Shown: positions 52,075-60,368 of the stretch, piece by piece
Position numbering within the stretch: the stretch's first letter is position 1
How the letters are laid out: every line of letters starts with the position of its first letter
Origin: Bog-473 sp963719485
GTDB taxonomy: Bacteria > Actinomycetota > Acidimicrobiia > Acidimicrobiales > RAAP-2
Assembly: GCA_963719485.1 (NCBI GenBank)
Contig: OY970387.1
Coordinates: 310,001-374,000, forward strand
DNA: 64,000 nt
Reading direction: 5' to 3'
Program-made: the position numbers and the translations under genes
The notes under the pieces: model-generated
Seen by the model: the letters and a program-made list of their open reading frames with translations, nothing else
Databases searched by the model: none
What the model was told of the DNA's origin: nothing

Positions 52075-53340
52075 TCACTCCGGGCCGGCCACGGTGGCCA
52101 CCGTGAGCGGGCCCTCGGGAATCACGGCGACGCGGGCGTCCGGGCCGAGGCGGGCCAGCGCGGCCGCCACCGCGCCGTCGAGGTCCGGCGCGGGAATGAG
52201 CAGGGCGCCGGCGATGGCGGATGCGTCGAGGCCGGCGCTGTGCAGGTGCACCTCGGCCCGGGCCAGGACGCGACCGAGGACCTGGGCCTGCCAGCGGTCG
52301 AGTTCGGGCCCCCCGGATGCCGCGGCGAGCTGGTCCGGGCTGGTGGCGCCGGCCAGAATGCGGGCGAACGCGCCCCCGGCGGGCACCCCGTCCCCGCAGG
52401 CCGCCGCCATGACGATGATCCCGCCGTCGCGCACGATCCGGTCGGCGGCCGCCATGCCCTTGACGGCCTGGTAGAGGTTGCGGTCCAGCGGGTGCCCGCC
52501 GTTGGTCGACACCACGAGGTCGAACGGGGCACCGACCCGGCGCACGGCCGAGGACTCCACGTGGGCGCAGGCCGCGTCGTGGGCGGCCGGCAACAGGCCG
52601 GCGAAGACCGCTGTCACCCGGCGCGCCCGGTTGATGGCGACGTCGAGTGACAGGTGCGGGGGCGCCAGCGCCGTGGCGGCACGGACGAAGTCGTGTACCG
52701 GGTTGCCGGCGCGGGTGACGAAGGTGGCCCGCGCATCGGCGATGCGGCGGGGATGATGCGCCTCCAGGATCGTGGCGGTGGAGGCCAGCCCCGGGCAGAC
52801 CGCCTTGGGCCCGCCGCTGAAGCCGGCGAAGAAGTGGGGCTCGACGAAGCCGGTGATGATGCGCACGTCAGCCTCCACGTACTCGCGCTGCAGCAGGATC
52901 GGCGTGCCCTCCACCTCCCCGACCGCCACGTGCGCCGCCTCGTCCGCCGCGTCGTGGTCGATCACGTCGTAGCGGGCCATGACATCGGTCCCGATGAGCT
53001 CCCCCATCTCCTCGGCCGTGGCCAGGCGGTGGGTCCCCGTGGCGCACAGGAGCGTGACGGCCGCATCGGGCACGCCGGCACGGGCGAGCTCCTCCAGCAG
53101 CGGCGGCAGCACGGTGCGGTTCGGCATCGGCCGGGTCAGGTCGGGGAACACGACGGCCACCCGTCCCGCCCGCGCCAGCAGATCGGCCAGGGGTGGTCCG
53201 GCCCGCGGCCTGCGCAACGCGTCGGTGATCGCCCCCGCCTCGTCCTCGAGGCCCGGCTCCTCCAGCGGGACGACGACCTCGGCACTCCCGGGCACCTCGA
53301 CCGAGGTGCCGTGGCGGCCGTAGGCCAGCTCGACGCGCAC
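52075..53340 (-). CDS. LarA-type (lactate racemase family) 2-hydroxyacid racemase
   Basis: 421 residues, GTG start, 4 bases after the kinase stop. The LarA family motifs are present: PDLTRPMPN near residue 66, CATGTHR near 98, and EPHFFAGFSGGPKAVCPGLAS near 165, the Ni-pincer-cofactor region with its catalytic Lys. LarA racemises lactate; many homologues act on other 2-hydroxy or sugar acids. Cofactor makers LarB, LarC and LarE are not in this window. In this operon it probably interconverts a sugar acid or hydroxyacid intermediate. Substrate is inference. Confidence 0.88.
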   Translation of the reverse strand: MRVELAYGRHGTSVEVPGSAEVVVPLEEPGLEDEAGAITDALRRPRAGPPLADLLARAGRVAVVFPDLTRPMPNRTVLPPLLEELARAGVPDAAVTLLCATGTHRLATAEEMGELIGTDVMARYDVIDHDAADEAAHVAVGEVEGTPILLQREYVEADVRIITGFVEPHFFAGFSGGPKAVCPGLASTATILEAHHPRRIADARATFVTRAGNPVHDFVRAATALAPPHLSLDVAINRARRVTAVFAGLLPAAHDAACAHVESSAVRRVGAPFDLVVSTNGGHPLDRNLYQAVKGMAAADRIVRDGGIIVMAAACGDGVPAGGAFARILAGATSPDQLAAASGGPELDRWQAQVLGRVLARAEVHLHSAGLDASAIAGALLIPAPDLDGAVAAALARLGPDARVAVIPEGPLTVATVAGPE

Positions 53341-53344
53341 GGGT

Positions 53345-54820
53345 TCAGCGACCGATGTCGTCCGACCCGGGCAGCGACTCGGTGGCGGCCAGCACGGAGT
53401 AGGCCACGTGGTCGACCCGCGGCCGCAGGCTGCGGTAGAGCTCGACGGCGCCGGGGTCCGGCGTGATCACCGCTTCGACGGGATCGAGCTGGTCGAGCGT
53501 GAGCCCCATGCCCAGCGCCTTGCCGGCCAACAGCGCGGCGCCGGCCGACGCCGCCTCGCCGGAGCGGTGGCGCAGCGCCGGCACGCCGAGCACCGACGTC
53601 AGGACCTCGACCCACACCGGCAGCCCCGATCCGGCTCCCCCGAGCGTCACCCCCTCGGCGGTCGAGCCGCCGAGGCGCCCCACGGTCACCACCTCCATCA
53701 CCCGCAGCACGTCCCAGGCGACGGACTCGACCACGGCGCGGGCCATGTCGGCGGCGCCGTGCGCCGCGCCCAGGCCCAGGAAGCCGGCGCGGGCGTCGTC
53801 CCGCCACCACGGGGCGCGCGCACCGTCCAGCCACGGCACGGCGACCACGCCGCGGGCGCCGGGCCCGCTCTCCGCCGCCAGGCGTCCCAACTCTTCGTTG
53901 CTGTGATCGAGCAGGCGACCCAGCCAGGCCAGGAAAGAGCCGGCGGCGGACAACCCGCCCTCCAGCAGCCATCCCCCGTCGGCGGCGCGGGTCACGACGG
54001 CACCCGCCGGCGAGGGCACGGGGCGCTCTTGCACCGGCACCGACACGTTGCCGGTGGTGCCCCAGCTCACCATCGGGTGGTCCTCCGAGGCGCCCGATCC
54101 CAGCACCTCGCACTGGCGGTCGCCGGCGCCGATGACCACCGGGATCCCGGGTCGCAGCCCCAGCTCCGCTCCCGGCACGGGCTTGAGCTGGCCGACCACC
54201 GTGTCGGGGGGGACGACACTGGGGAGCTTGCCCAGCGCGGGCCCGGCCAACTCGCGCACCGCGTTGCCGTCGAAGTCGTACAGCCCGCTGCGCGAGGCGA
54301 AGGTGGCGTCGGTGACCAGCTGGTCGGTCAAGCGGTACACGATGAAGTCGCGCGGCGACAGGATCACGTGCGCGGCGACCATGCGCTCGGGCTCGTGCTC
54401 GGCCAGCCAGGCCAGCTTGGCCGCCACCGCGCCGGCGTCGAGCGGGATCCCGGTGCGGGCCCGGTTGATGTCGTCGCCCCCCATGCGCTCGGCCAGCACC
54501 CGCGCCTCGGCGGCGGCCCGGTGGTCCGACCACAGGATGCCCTTGCCGATCGGGTCGCCCTGCGCACTCACCGGGACGAAGGTCTGCCGGGCGCCCGAGC
54601 AGGCGACGACGTCGACCTCGCCGAAGGCGCGGGGTGCCAGCGCGCGGGCCTCGGCGCAGGCGATGACCACCGTCGTCCACCAGCGCAGGGGGTCCTGCTC
54701 GGTCCAGCCCACCTGCGGGTAGGTCGTGGTGAGCTCGGAACGGGCAAGCGCGACCATCCCGTCGTCGCCCCACAGGCCGACCTTGGTGACCGTGGTACCG
54801 AAGTCGATGGTGAGGATCAC
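53345..54820 (-). CDS. FGGY-family carbohydrate kinase
   Basis: 491 residues from the GTG at 54820, which overlaps the aldolase stop (GTGA). N-terminal ILTIDFGTTVTKVGLWGDDG is the actin-like phosphate-1 motif; the phosphate-2 motif (WGTTGNVSVP) and the FGGY C-terminal signature region with GGAGSGLPVWVEVLTSVLG are also present. SDHRAAAEA is typical of xylulokinase-related enzymes. It phosphorylates a sugar or polyol with ATP to give the substrate of the aldolase encoded upstream. Exact sugar unknown. Confidence 0.94.
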   Translation of the reverse strand: MILTIDFGTTVTKVGLWGDDGMVALARSELTTTYPQVGWTEQDPLRWWTTVVIACAEARALAPRAFGEVDVVACSGARQTFVPVSAQGDPIGKGILWSDHRAAAEARVLAERMGGDDINRARTGIPLDAGAVAAKLAWLAEHEPERMVAAHVILSPRDFIVYRLTDQLVTDATFASRSGLYDFDGNAVRELAGPALGKLPSVVPPDTVVGQLKPVPGAELGLRPGIPVVIGAGDRQCEVLGSGASEDHPMVSWGTTGNVSVPVQERPVPSPAGAVVTRAADGGWLLEGGLSAAGSFLAWLGRLLDHSNEELGRLAAESGPGARGVVAVPWLDGARAPWWRDDARAGFLGLGAAHGAADMARAVVESVAWDVLRVMEVVTVGRLGGSTAEGVTLGGAGSGLPVWVEVLTSVLGVPALRHRSGEAASAGAALLAGKALGMGLTLDQLDPVEAVITPDPGAVELYRSLRPRVDHVAYSVLAATESLPGSDDIGR

Positions 54821-55583
54821 CGGCCGTGCACCAGCGCCTGCACCAGGCCGGCCACCTCGGCCGGGTCGGAGTCCTGATAGATGGTGCGGCCCATGGCCAT
54901 GCCGGCTCCCCCGCCCTCCATCACGTCGCGCACCTCCTCGAGGACCTGGGCGCGCCCCCGGAGGTGATCGGGCCGCCCAGGAACAGGACGGGCACACCCA
55001 CGCTGGCCACCACCCGGGCCACGGCGCGCTGGCGCTCGGCTCCCGGTGGCACGGCGGGCACGGGGACCTTGAGCACCGGCGCGCCCATGTCGTGGGCGAT
55101 GATCGCCGCCATCACGATGGCGTCGGTGTCCCGGCGGATCCTCCCCTCCTGCCACACCAGCGGCTCGATCAGCGCCTCCAAACCCGCCTGGCGCGACTGC
55201 TCGAGCACCTGGCCGAGCAACTCGAGGGCGGAGGCCGTCAGCGGGTCGTCCATGTCGATGCGCGTCATGTGCTTCACGCCCGACCAGCCGTCGGCTGCCG
55301 CGCGCGGCACGCTGGCCACCAGGCGGTCGTCCAATTCGAAGACCGAGCCGGCCAGGCCGGTGCGGTTGATGGACAGGTAGGTGCGGTGCAACGCGGTGAG
55401 GTGGCCCGCCGCAGCCAGACCGGCCAGTGGCTGCGCGGTGGCCAGGATCGCGTCGCACGAGGGCAGCGCCTGGGCCAGCGCGCCGAAGAACTCGGCCCAG
55501 TTCTCGGTGGTGAGCACAGCGCGGGCACGGTGGTCGGCGGCGAGGACGAGGGCCGGCGTGGGCAGCGGGGCGGGGTTCGTCAC
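54817..55583 (-). CDS. Class I aldolase (DeoC/LacD-like TIM barrel), frameshifted
   Basis: GTG at 55583 overlapping the dehydrogenase stop. The first frame gives about 210 residues of an aldolase barrel: LVLAADHRARAVL, GVKHMTRIDMDD, EALIEPLVWQ, GAPVLKVPVP (likely Schiff-base Lys region) and LFLGGPITSGG. It then runs into non-barrel sequence and stops at 54921, while another frame continues RAQVLEEVRDVMEGGGAGMAMGR (phosphate-binding strand) to the stop at 54817. Adding one G to the G run near 54960 restores a 255-residue protein. This suggests a homopolymer sequence error in a working gene. It should cleave a phosphorylated sugar acid or ketose. Confidence 0.82.
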
Positions 55584-56467
55584 TGGCCGCCCGCCAGCGC
55601 CAGGACGACCTTGGCCAGGGCGGAGAAGTCCTCGCGCCCGTAGCCGGCGGCACTGGCGGCGGTGAGCAGCTGGCGGGCCGTCGCCGTGGTGGGCACCGGT
55701 ACGCCGCAGCGCACGGCGTAGGCCATGGCGAGGTCGAGGTCCTTGGCCATCAGGTCGGTCATGAAGCCCGGCTGCCAGCCGTTCGACGCCGGGCTCTCGG
55801 GGATGACGCCCGGCACGGGCAGGCGGGTCCGCACCGCCACGCAGTCCCCGGTGGCGTGCGTGAGGACCAGCAGCAGCTTCTCCATGTCGACCCCGGACCG
55901 GACCGCCATCGCCGTCGCCTCGGCCGTCGCCGTCATCTGGGCGGCGTAGATCACCTGGTTGCACAGCTTCACGACCTGGCCCATCCCGGGACCGCCCACG
56001 TGCACAACGAGCCCGGCAAAGGGCTCGAAGGCCGGCTCGGTATCGGCCAGCGTGGCGGCGTCGCCGCCGACCATCAGCGTGAGCGTGCCCTTCTGCGCGC
56101 CGCCCGTGCCGCCCGACAGCGGCGCGTCGAGATAGCGCGCTCCGGTCTCCGCCACCCGGTCGTGTTGGGCCCGCTCCACCTCGGGGTCGATGGTGGAGCA
56201 GTCGACGACGGTCTTGCCGGCGCCGAGGGCGGGCAGCATCCCCCCAACGACCTGCTCCACCTCGGGCGAGTTGGGGACGCACAGGATGACCACGTCGCAC
56301 GCCTCGGCGACGCCGAGGGGCGATCCCCCGTCGGCCGCGCCCTCGGACACGGCGGTGTCGATCGGGCCCCGGCCCCGCGAGGCGACGGTCACGTCGTGGC
56401 CGGCGCGGATGAGGTGGCCCGCCATGGGCAGGCCCATGGCGCCGAGCCCGATGAATCCGATGCGCAT
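55580..56467 (-). CDS. Beta-hydroxyacid dehydrogenase (3-hydroxyisobutyrate/tartronate semialdehyde reductase family)
   Basis: 295 residues from the ATG at 56467, after GGGAGGG. Rossmann motif GFIGLGAMGLPMAG from residue 4, substrate motif DAPLSGGTGGAQKGT (115-128) and catalytic Lys167 (GQVVKLCNQ). This is the full active-site set of the family, whose members reduce short aldehydes such as tartronate semialdehyde or sulfolactaldehyde. In the operon it would handle the three-carbon aldehyde released by the aldolase. The aldolase start overlaps its stop by 4 bases; GH4 lies 23 bases upstream. Confidence 0.93.
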   Translation of the reverse strand: MRIGFIGLGAMGLPMAGHLIRAGHDVTVASRGRGPIDTAVSEGAADGGSPLGVAEACDVVILCVPNSPEVEQVVGGMLPALGAGKTVVDCSTIDPEVERAQHDRVAETGARYLDAPLSGGTGGAQKGTLTLMVGGDAATLADTEPAFEPFAGLVVHVGGPGMGQVVKLCNQVIYAAQMTATAEATAMAVRSGVDMEKLLLVLTHATGDCVAVRTRLPVPGVIPESPASNGWQPGFMTDLMAKDLDLAMAYAVRCGVPVPTTATARQLLTAASAAGYGREDFSALAKVVLALAGGQ

Positions 56468-56490
56468 GCGTGTCCCTCCCGACGTCCCGG

Positions 56491-57849
56491 TCAGCGCGAT
56501 GCGAACTGGGGCAGCCACTCCGCCGTGCCCGAGAGGAGCTCGTCCACCATGGCGTCCGTGGCCCGCAGGTCACCCCGGCCGGCCAGCGGGTCGAGGGCGA
56601 AGGCCTCGGCCGCGAGCGTGCGGTCACCCCGCAGCGCCGCCTCGACCGTGAGCTCCTGGGTGGCGACCTGGCGGCGGACGATCTCGTCGTAGGGGGAGGG
56701 CAGCGCCGAGCGGTCACGGCCGCGGATGCCGTCACCGTCGATCACGCAGATCGACTCGATCACGGCGTCCGCCGGCAGGCCGACCGCCTGGCCCGTGTTG
56801 GGGATGTTCACCGGCGCCTCGAACGGCTCACCGGTGAGCATGGCCTCAATCAGGGGCGAGGGCAGCTCGCCGGACTGCCAGGTCTGCAGGTCCTTGGTGC
56901 CGGCCAGCCAGGCATCGACGTCGGCCACGTACTCCGCCTGGTGCTGCTCACGCCGCGAGATCGGGCTGAGCGCGATGTTGTACGCAGCGCCCCAGTCCGA
57001 CTCGGGCGTGAGCGCGAAGGAGACGAACTCGGCGATGTGCCGGTCACCCGCCGCCGGGAAGGTGCCCCAGCGGTCGAGCAGCGTCAGCTTGAAGAGGTGG
57101 CGCTCGGCGAAGTCGAGCTTCGAGAACTTGTCCGCCTCGGGCCGCCCGGGGTACGGGGCCAGGGACTCGAGGCCACCGACCTCGTCCACCAACCGGCGCA
57201 GCGCGTCGAAGCCGTCGGCGCCGTCGACCTCGAGCGAGGTGAGCACGGGGAAGTGGTTGACGCCCGTCACCGACGCCGAGACGGCCTCGAAGGGACGGCC
57301 CATGGCGATGGCCAGGTCCATGCAGAAGTTGCCCACCTCGTGGCAGAGCCCGACGGTCTTGATGCTGGTCTCCCGGCACACCGCGCGCGTCAGCGCCGTC
57401 ATGGGGTTCGTGATGTTGAAGAGCCAGGCGTCGGGGCAGCGCTCCTCCATGGCCTTGCCGATGCCGACGAGGACGGGGACATTGCGGAGCGCGCGGTTGA
57501 TCCCACCGGGGCCGACGGTGTCGCCCACGGCCTGCGTGATGCCGTGGGCCGCCGGCACGTCGAGGTCGACCGCCATGGAGCGGAAGCCCCCGGTCGAGAT
57601 GCAGACGATGACGAAGTCGGCGCCATCGAGGGCCGCATGCAGGTCGGTGGTTGTGGCCACCGTCGCCTTGGCGCCCATGGCCTCGTTCAGCTTGTGGGCG
57701 AGCGCTTCCATTTTGGGCAACGGCGCCGGGTCGATGTCCTCGAGCACCAGGTGCATGCCGGACAGCGCCGGCGTCCCGAAGAGATCGGCCATCAACTCCG
57801 GGCCCCACTGGTAGCTGCCGCCGCCGATGATCGTCACTTGGGTGGGCAC
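56491..57849 (-). CDS. GH4-family NAD-dependent glycosidase
   Basis: 452 residues, GTG start. GH4 features: NAD motif IIGGGSYQWGP at 7-17, NITNPM (145-150), metal-binding CHEVGNF (Cys169, His170) and VNHFP (from 197). GH4 enzymes use NAD and Mn to oxidise C3 and eliminate the aglycone, acting on alpha- or beta-glucosides, galactosides, glucuronides or their 6-phosphates. No phosphotransferase system is seen, so an unphosphorylated glycoside is likely. It is the first gene of the nine-gene minus-strand operon and is divergent from the DoxX-like gene 20 bases away. Confidence 0.92.
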   Translation of the reverse strand: MPTQVTIIGGGSYQWGPELMADLFGTPALSGMHLVLEDIDPAPLPKMEALAHKLNEAMGAKATVATTTDLHAALDGADFVIVCISTGGFRSMAVDLDVPAAHGITQAVGDTVGPGGINRALRNVPVLVGIGKAMEERCPDAWLFNITNPMTALTRAVCRETSIKTVGLCHEVGNFCMDLAIAMGRPFEAVSASVTGVNHFPVLTSLEVDGADGFDALRRLVDEVGGLESLAPYPGRPEADKFSKLDFAERHLFKLTLLDRWGTFPAAGDRHIAEFVSFALTPESDWGAAYNIALSPISRREQHQAEYVADVDAWLAGTKDLQTWQSGELPSPLIEAMLTGEPFEAPVNIPNTGQAVGLPADAVIESICVIDGDGIRGRDRSALPSPYDEIVRRQVATQELTVEAALRGDRTLAAEAFALDPLAGRGDLRATDAMVDELLSGTAEWLPQFASR

Positions 57850-57869
57850 GCCGCCACAGTACAGTCCCG

Positions 57870-58256
57870 ATGGTGGTTCGCCTCCGGCGTCGTGCCCCGA
57901 TCGCGCTGGCTGCCGTGTTTGTGGCCAGCGGGATCGTGCACCTGGCCCGCCCCCGGGTCTTCGCGTCGATCATGCCCCGCGCCATCCCCGAGCAGCACCA
58001 CACCAGCCTCATTTACGCGAGCGGGGTGGTCGAGCTGGTGTGCGCAGCCGGGCTGGCCCGGCGCACGCGCTGGGCGGCCGCGGCCAGCATCGCCACCCTC
58101 GCCGCCGTGTTCCCGGCCAACGTCCAGATGGCGCTCGATGCCGGGACGGGACGCAACCGCGGCCCGTCCGACCGCCGCGCCGTCGCCTGGGGACGCCTCC
58201 CGCTGCAGCTCGTCATGGCCTGGGCGGCGCTGCAGGCGCGTCCCGAACGCGGTTGA
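57870..58256 (+). CDS. DoxX-like small membrane protein
   Basis: 128 residues, ATG at 57870. Three or four hydrophobic segments and the pattern VASGIVHLARPRVFASIMPRAIP fit the DoxX/DUF417-like group of small quinone-associated or redox-linked membrane proteins. Function unknown. Its start is only 20 bases from the divergent GH4 start, so the two share a promoter region, and the GNAT gene downstream begins 2 bases after its stop, so these two are co-transcribed. Confidence 0.85.
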   Translation: MVVRLRRRAPIALAAVFVASGIVHLARPRVFASIMPRAIPEQHHTSLIYASGVVELVCAAGLARRTRWAAAASIATLAAVFPANVQMALDAGTGRNRGPSDRRAVAWGRLPLQLVMAWAALQARPERG

Positions 58257-58258
58257 CG

Positions 58259-58672
58259 ATGGACATCCGGGTGCTCCGCCCCGGCGACGACGGACTCGTG
58301 GCGGCGGCCTCGCATCTGTTCGACGGCCCGGCCCGGCCCGACGCGACCAGGCGCTTCCTCGTCGAGGACGGCCACCACCTGCTTATCGCCTACGAGGAGG
58401 AGCGGGCGGTGGGGTTCGTCAGCGGCGTGGAGGTGACCCACCCCGACAAGGGCACCGAGATGTTCCTCTACGAGCTGGCTGTCGACGAGCAATTCCGGCG
58501 GCGCGGCATCGGGCGTACCCTCGTCGAGCGCCTGGCCGCCGTCGCCCGGGAGGCCGGCTGCTACGGCATGTGGGTGATCACCGACTGGGACAACGAGGCC
58601 GCCCGCGCCACCTACGAGGGGACGGGCGGGGTACCCGAGACGCAGCAGGTCGTGGAGGTCTGGACGTTCTGA
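58259..58672 (+). CDS. GNAT N-acetyltransferase (AAC(3)-I-like)
   Basis: 137 residues from the ATG at 58259, which follows the DoxX-like stop closely. The acetyl-CoA site is VDEQFRRRGIGRTLVERL (R-R-x-G-I-G), and the upstream strand FLYELAV is typical. C-terminal VITDWDNEAARATYEGTGG is close to gentamicin 3-N-acetyltransferase type proteins, but many such relatives act on other amines. Convergent with the second GNAT gene at 58684, with 11 bases between stops. Confidence 0.92.
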   Translation: MDIRVLRPGDDGLVAAASHLFDGPARPDATRRFLVEDGHHLLIAYEEERAVGFVSGVEVTHPDKGTEMFLYELAVDEQFRRRGIGRTLVERLAAVAREAGCYGMWVITDWDNEAARATYEGTGGVPETQQVVEVWTF

Positions 58673-58683
58673 CTCTCCCGGCT

Positions 58684-59172
58684 TCAGCGCAGCCGCTTCT
58701 CGCCCCAGAAGCAGGCGAACGGGTTGTCGTTGTACGGCGGCACCTCGACGTACCCCGCCCGGCGGTACATGCGAAGGGCGTGGACCTGCTTGGGGCCGGT
58801 GTCGAGACGCACCGCCTCGTAGCCAAGTGACCGGGCCGTTTCCTCGAGTGCGGCCAGGAGCGCCGCCGCGACGCCGCGTGAGCGTGCGGCCGGGTACACG
58901 TACATCCGCTTGATCTCACCCACCCCCTCGGACAGGCGACGCACGCCTCCCCCGGCGACGGCCGCCGATCCCTCGTACCCCACCACGTACGCACCGCCGG
59001 GCGCCCGCAGCTCCGCCGGGGCCAGCGGCGGGTTGTCCAGCCGGCTGAACGTCTCGTAGACGTCGTTGAGCTCGGCCCGCATGGCGGCCAGCAACTCCGA
59101 GGCGGGCGACTCTTCGGGGTCGGACCGTTCGAAGCGGATCGCGCCCGGGTCACCGGTGCGCGGCGCGGTCAC
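58684..59172 (-). CDS. GNAT N-acetyltransferase
   Basis: 162 residues from the GTG at 59172, which overlaps the stop of the epimerase gene. Acetyl-CoA motif AARSRGVAAALLAALE and strand IKRMYVYP are clear; the C-terminal ALRMYRRAGYVEVPPYNDNP is the typical tyrosine-containing end of this GNAT group. Substrate unknown. Co-transcribed with the epimerase. Confidence 0.93.
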   Translation of the reverse strand: MTAPRTGDPGAIRFERSDPEESPASELLAAMRAELNDVYETFSRLDNPPLAPAELRAPGGAYVVGYEGSAAVAGGGVRRLSEGVGEIKRMYVYPAARSRGVAAALLAALEETARSLGYEAVRLDTGPKQVHALRMYRRAGYVEVPPYNDNPFACFWGEKRLR

Positions 59173-60089
59173 TGCACGCGGTCGGGGTGCAGCGCCTTGG
59201 CCATGCGGTGCATCCCCTCGCGCCAGGGGACGCTCGTCGGGCCGGCCAGCTCGTGCATGCGCGTCGTATCGATCTGCACGCTGTCGATCGTGTTGGCCGT
59301 GGGATCGAAACGCGCTTCGGTGCCCGCCAACCCGGCCAGGTAGGTGCACCACTCCTCGATGCTGACCGGCTCGCTCCCGCCCCAGTTCACGGTCACCGCC
59401 GGCACGGCGGCGGCGGCGAGCAGGCGGGGCACCATGGCCAGGATGTCGTCGGCATGCAGCGGGTGGTACACGCTCGGCGCGTCGACGTGGACGGGGATGG
59501 CGTGGCCCGACAGCATCATGTGCAGGTGGATGGCCGGCCAGCCGCCGTTGTCGCCGTACGGCACCGACAGCCGGGCGATGGTGGTCGGGAGCCCGAACCG
59601 CTCGGCCCCCCAGCGCGCCGTGCCCTCCGCGGCGATCTTGCAGATGCTGTAGGTGCGCAGGAACGGCCACACGCCGTGGTTGTCCCCCAGCGGGCCCTCC
59701 TCGTCGAAGACACGGTGCCCTTCCGGCTTGTAGACGGCCGTGGACGAGCAGTGCAGGAAGGCACGGGCTCCCCGGTGGTGCTCCATCAGGTAGGCCAGGC
59801 CGCCGCTGTTGGCCGCCAGGTCCTTCTCCCAGTCGTTGGTCTTGGCCACCGCGAAGTGCAGCACGTAGTCGGCGTCCGCGGGCAGCTTGTCCACGTCGCC
59901 CGACACCAGGTCGACCGGCACGCACTCGATGCCGGCGGCCTCGAGCTCGGCCCGGGCGGCGGCGTCGGAGAAGCGGGCGGCCCCGATGACGCGGTTGTCG
60001 CGGGCCAAGGCCGTCGCGAGCGGGCGCGCCACCTGCCCCGTGACGCCGGTGACGACGATGGTGCTTCCCTGCAATTTGTCTGGACTCAT
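59169..60089 (-). CDS. NAD-dependent epimerase/dehydratase (extended SDR), copy 2
   Basis: 306 residues from the ATG at 60089; the frame above is Arg/Gly-rich. Rossmann motif TGVTGQVA near residue 14 and catalytic YSICK. It shares the VNWGGSE, EWCTYL/EYCAYM and FHxA elements with the epimerase at 18237-19133, so the two are paralogues. The GNAT gene overlaps its stop by 4 bases (GTGA). Substrate unknown. It is divergent from the DUF1543 gene at 60120. Confidence 0.9.
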   Translation of the reverse strand: MSPDKLQGSTIVVTGVTGQVARPLATALARDNRVIGAARFSDAAARAELEAAGIECVPVDLVSGDVDKLPADADYVLHFAVAKTNDWEKDLAANSGGLAYLMEHHRGARAFLHCSSTAVYKPEGHRVFDEEGPLGDNHGVWPFLRTYSICKIAAEGTARWGAERFGLPTTIARLSVPYGDNGGWPAIHLHMMLSGHAIPVHVDAPSVYHPLHADDILAMVPRLLAAAAVPAVTVNWGGSEPVSIEEWCTYLAGLAGTEARFDPTANTIDSVQIDTTRMHELAGPTSVPWREGMHRMAKALHPDRVQ

Positions 60090-60119
60090 GGGCCCTTTCG
60101 TACTCGCTACGCTGCCCGC

Positions 60120-60365
60120 GTGCACCTCTTCGCAGCCTTCCTGGGAGGGGAGCTCGGGCCCGGACGCATGGGCGAGGACCATGAGGTCGTGTTCGTGGTG
60201 GCCGCGGACATGGAGTCTGCCCGCCGGGCGGCCAAGGCGAAGTGGGGCGGGGACGGCCGGGCGCACGTCGACGCCCTCACCCGGTTGGACATGATCGACG
60301 GCTTCGCCGTCGGGCTCGAGGCCGCCGGCTCGGGCGACACCACCGAGACCGAGGGCTACAACTGA
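60120..60365 (+). CDS. DUF1543-like small protein
   Basis: 81 residues, GTG at 60120. The pattern LFAAFLGGELGPGRMGEDHEVVFVVAADMESARRAAKAKW, with G-E-x-HE-x-x-FVV, is typical of DUF1543 proteins. Fold is probably alpha/beta; role unknown. It sits in the 280-base region between the divergent epimerase and the convergent SDR, ending 4 bases before that SDR. Confidence 0.82.
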   Translation: MHLFAAFLGGELGPGRMGEDHEVVFVVAADMESARRAAKAKWGGDGRAHVDALTRLDMIDGFAVGLEAAGSGDTTETEGYN

Positions 60366-60368
60366 GCC

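Noticed and set aside
54921..56735. Aldolase frame extended to 604 codons
   Set aside because: The part above 55583 lies in another frame of the dehydrogenase and is Arg/Gly-rich; the overlap start GTG at 55583 fits the operon.
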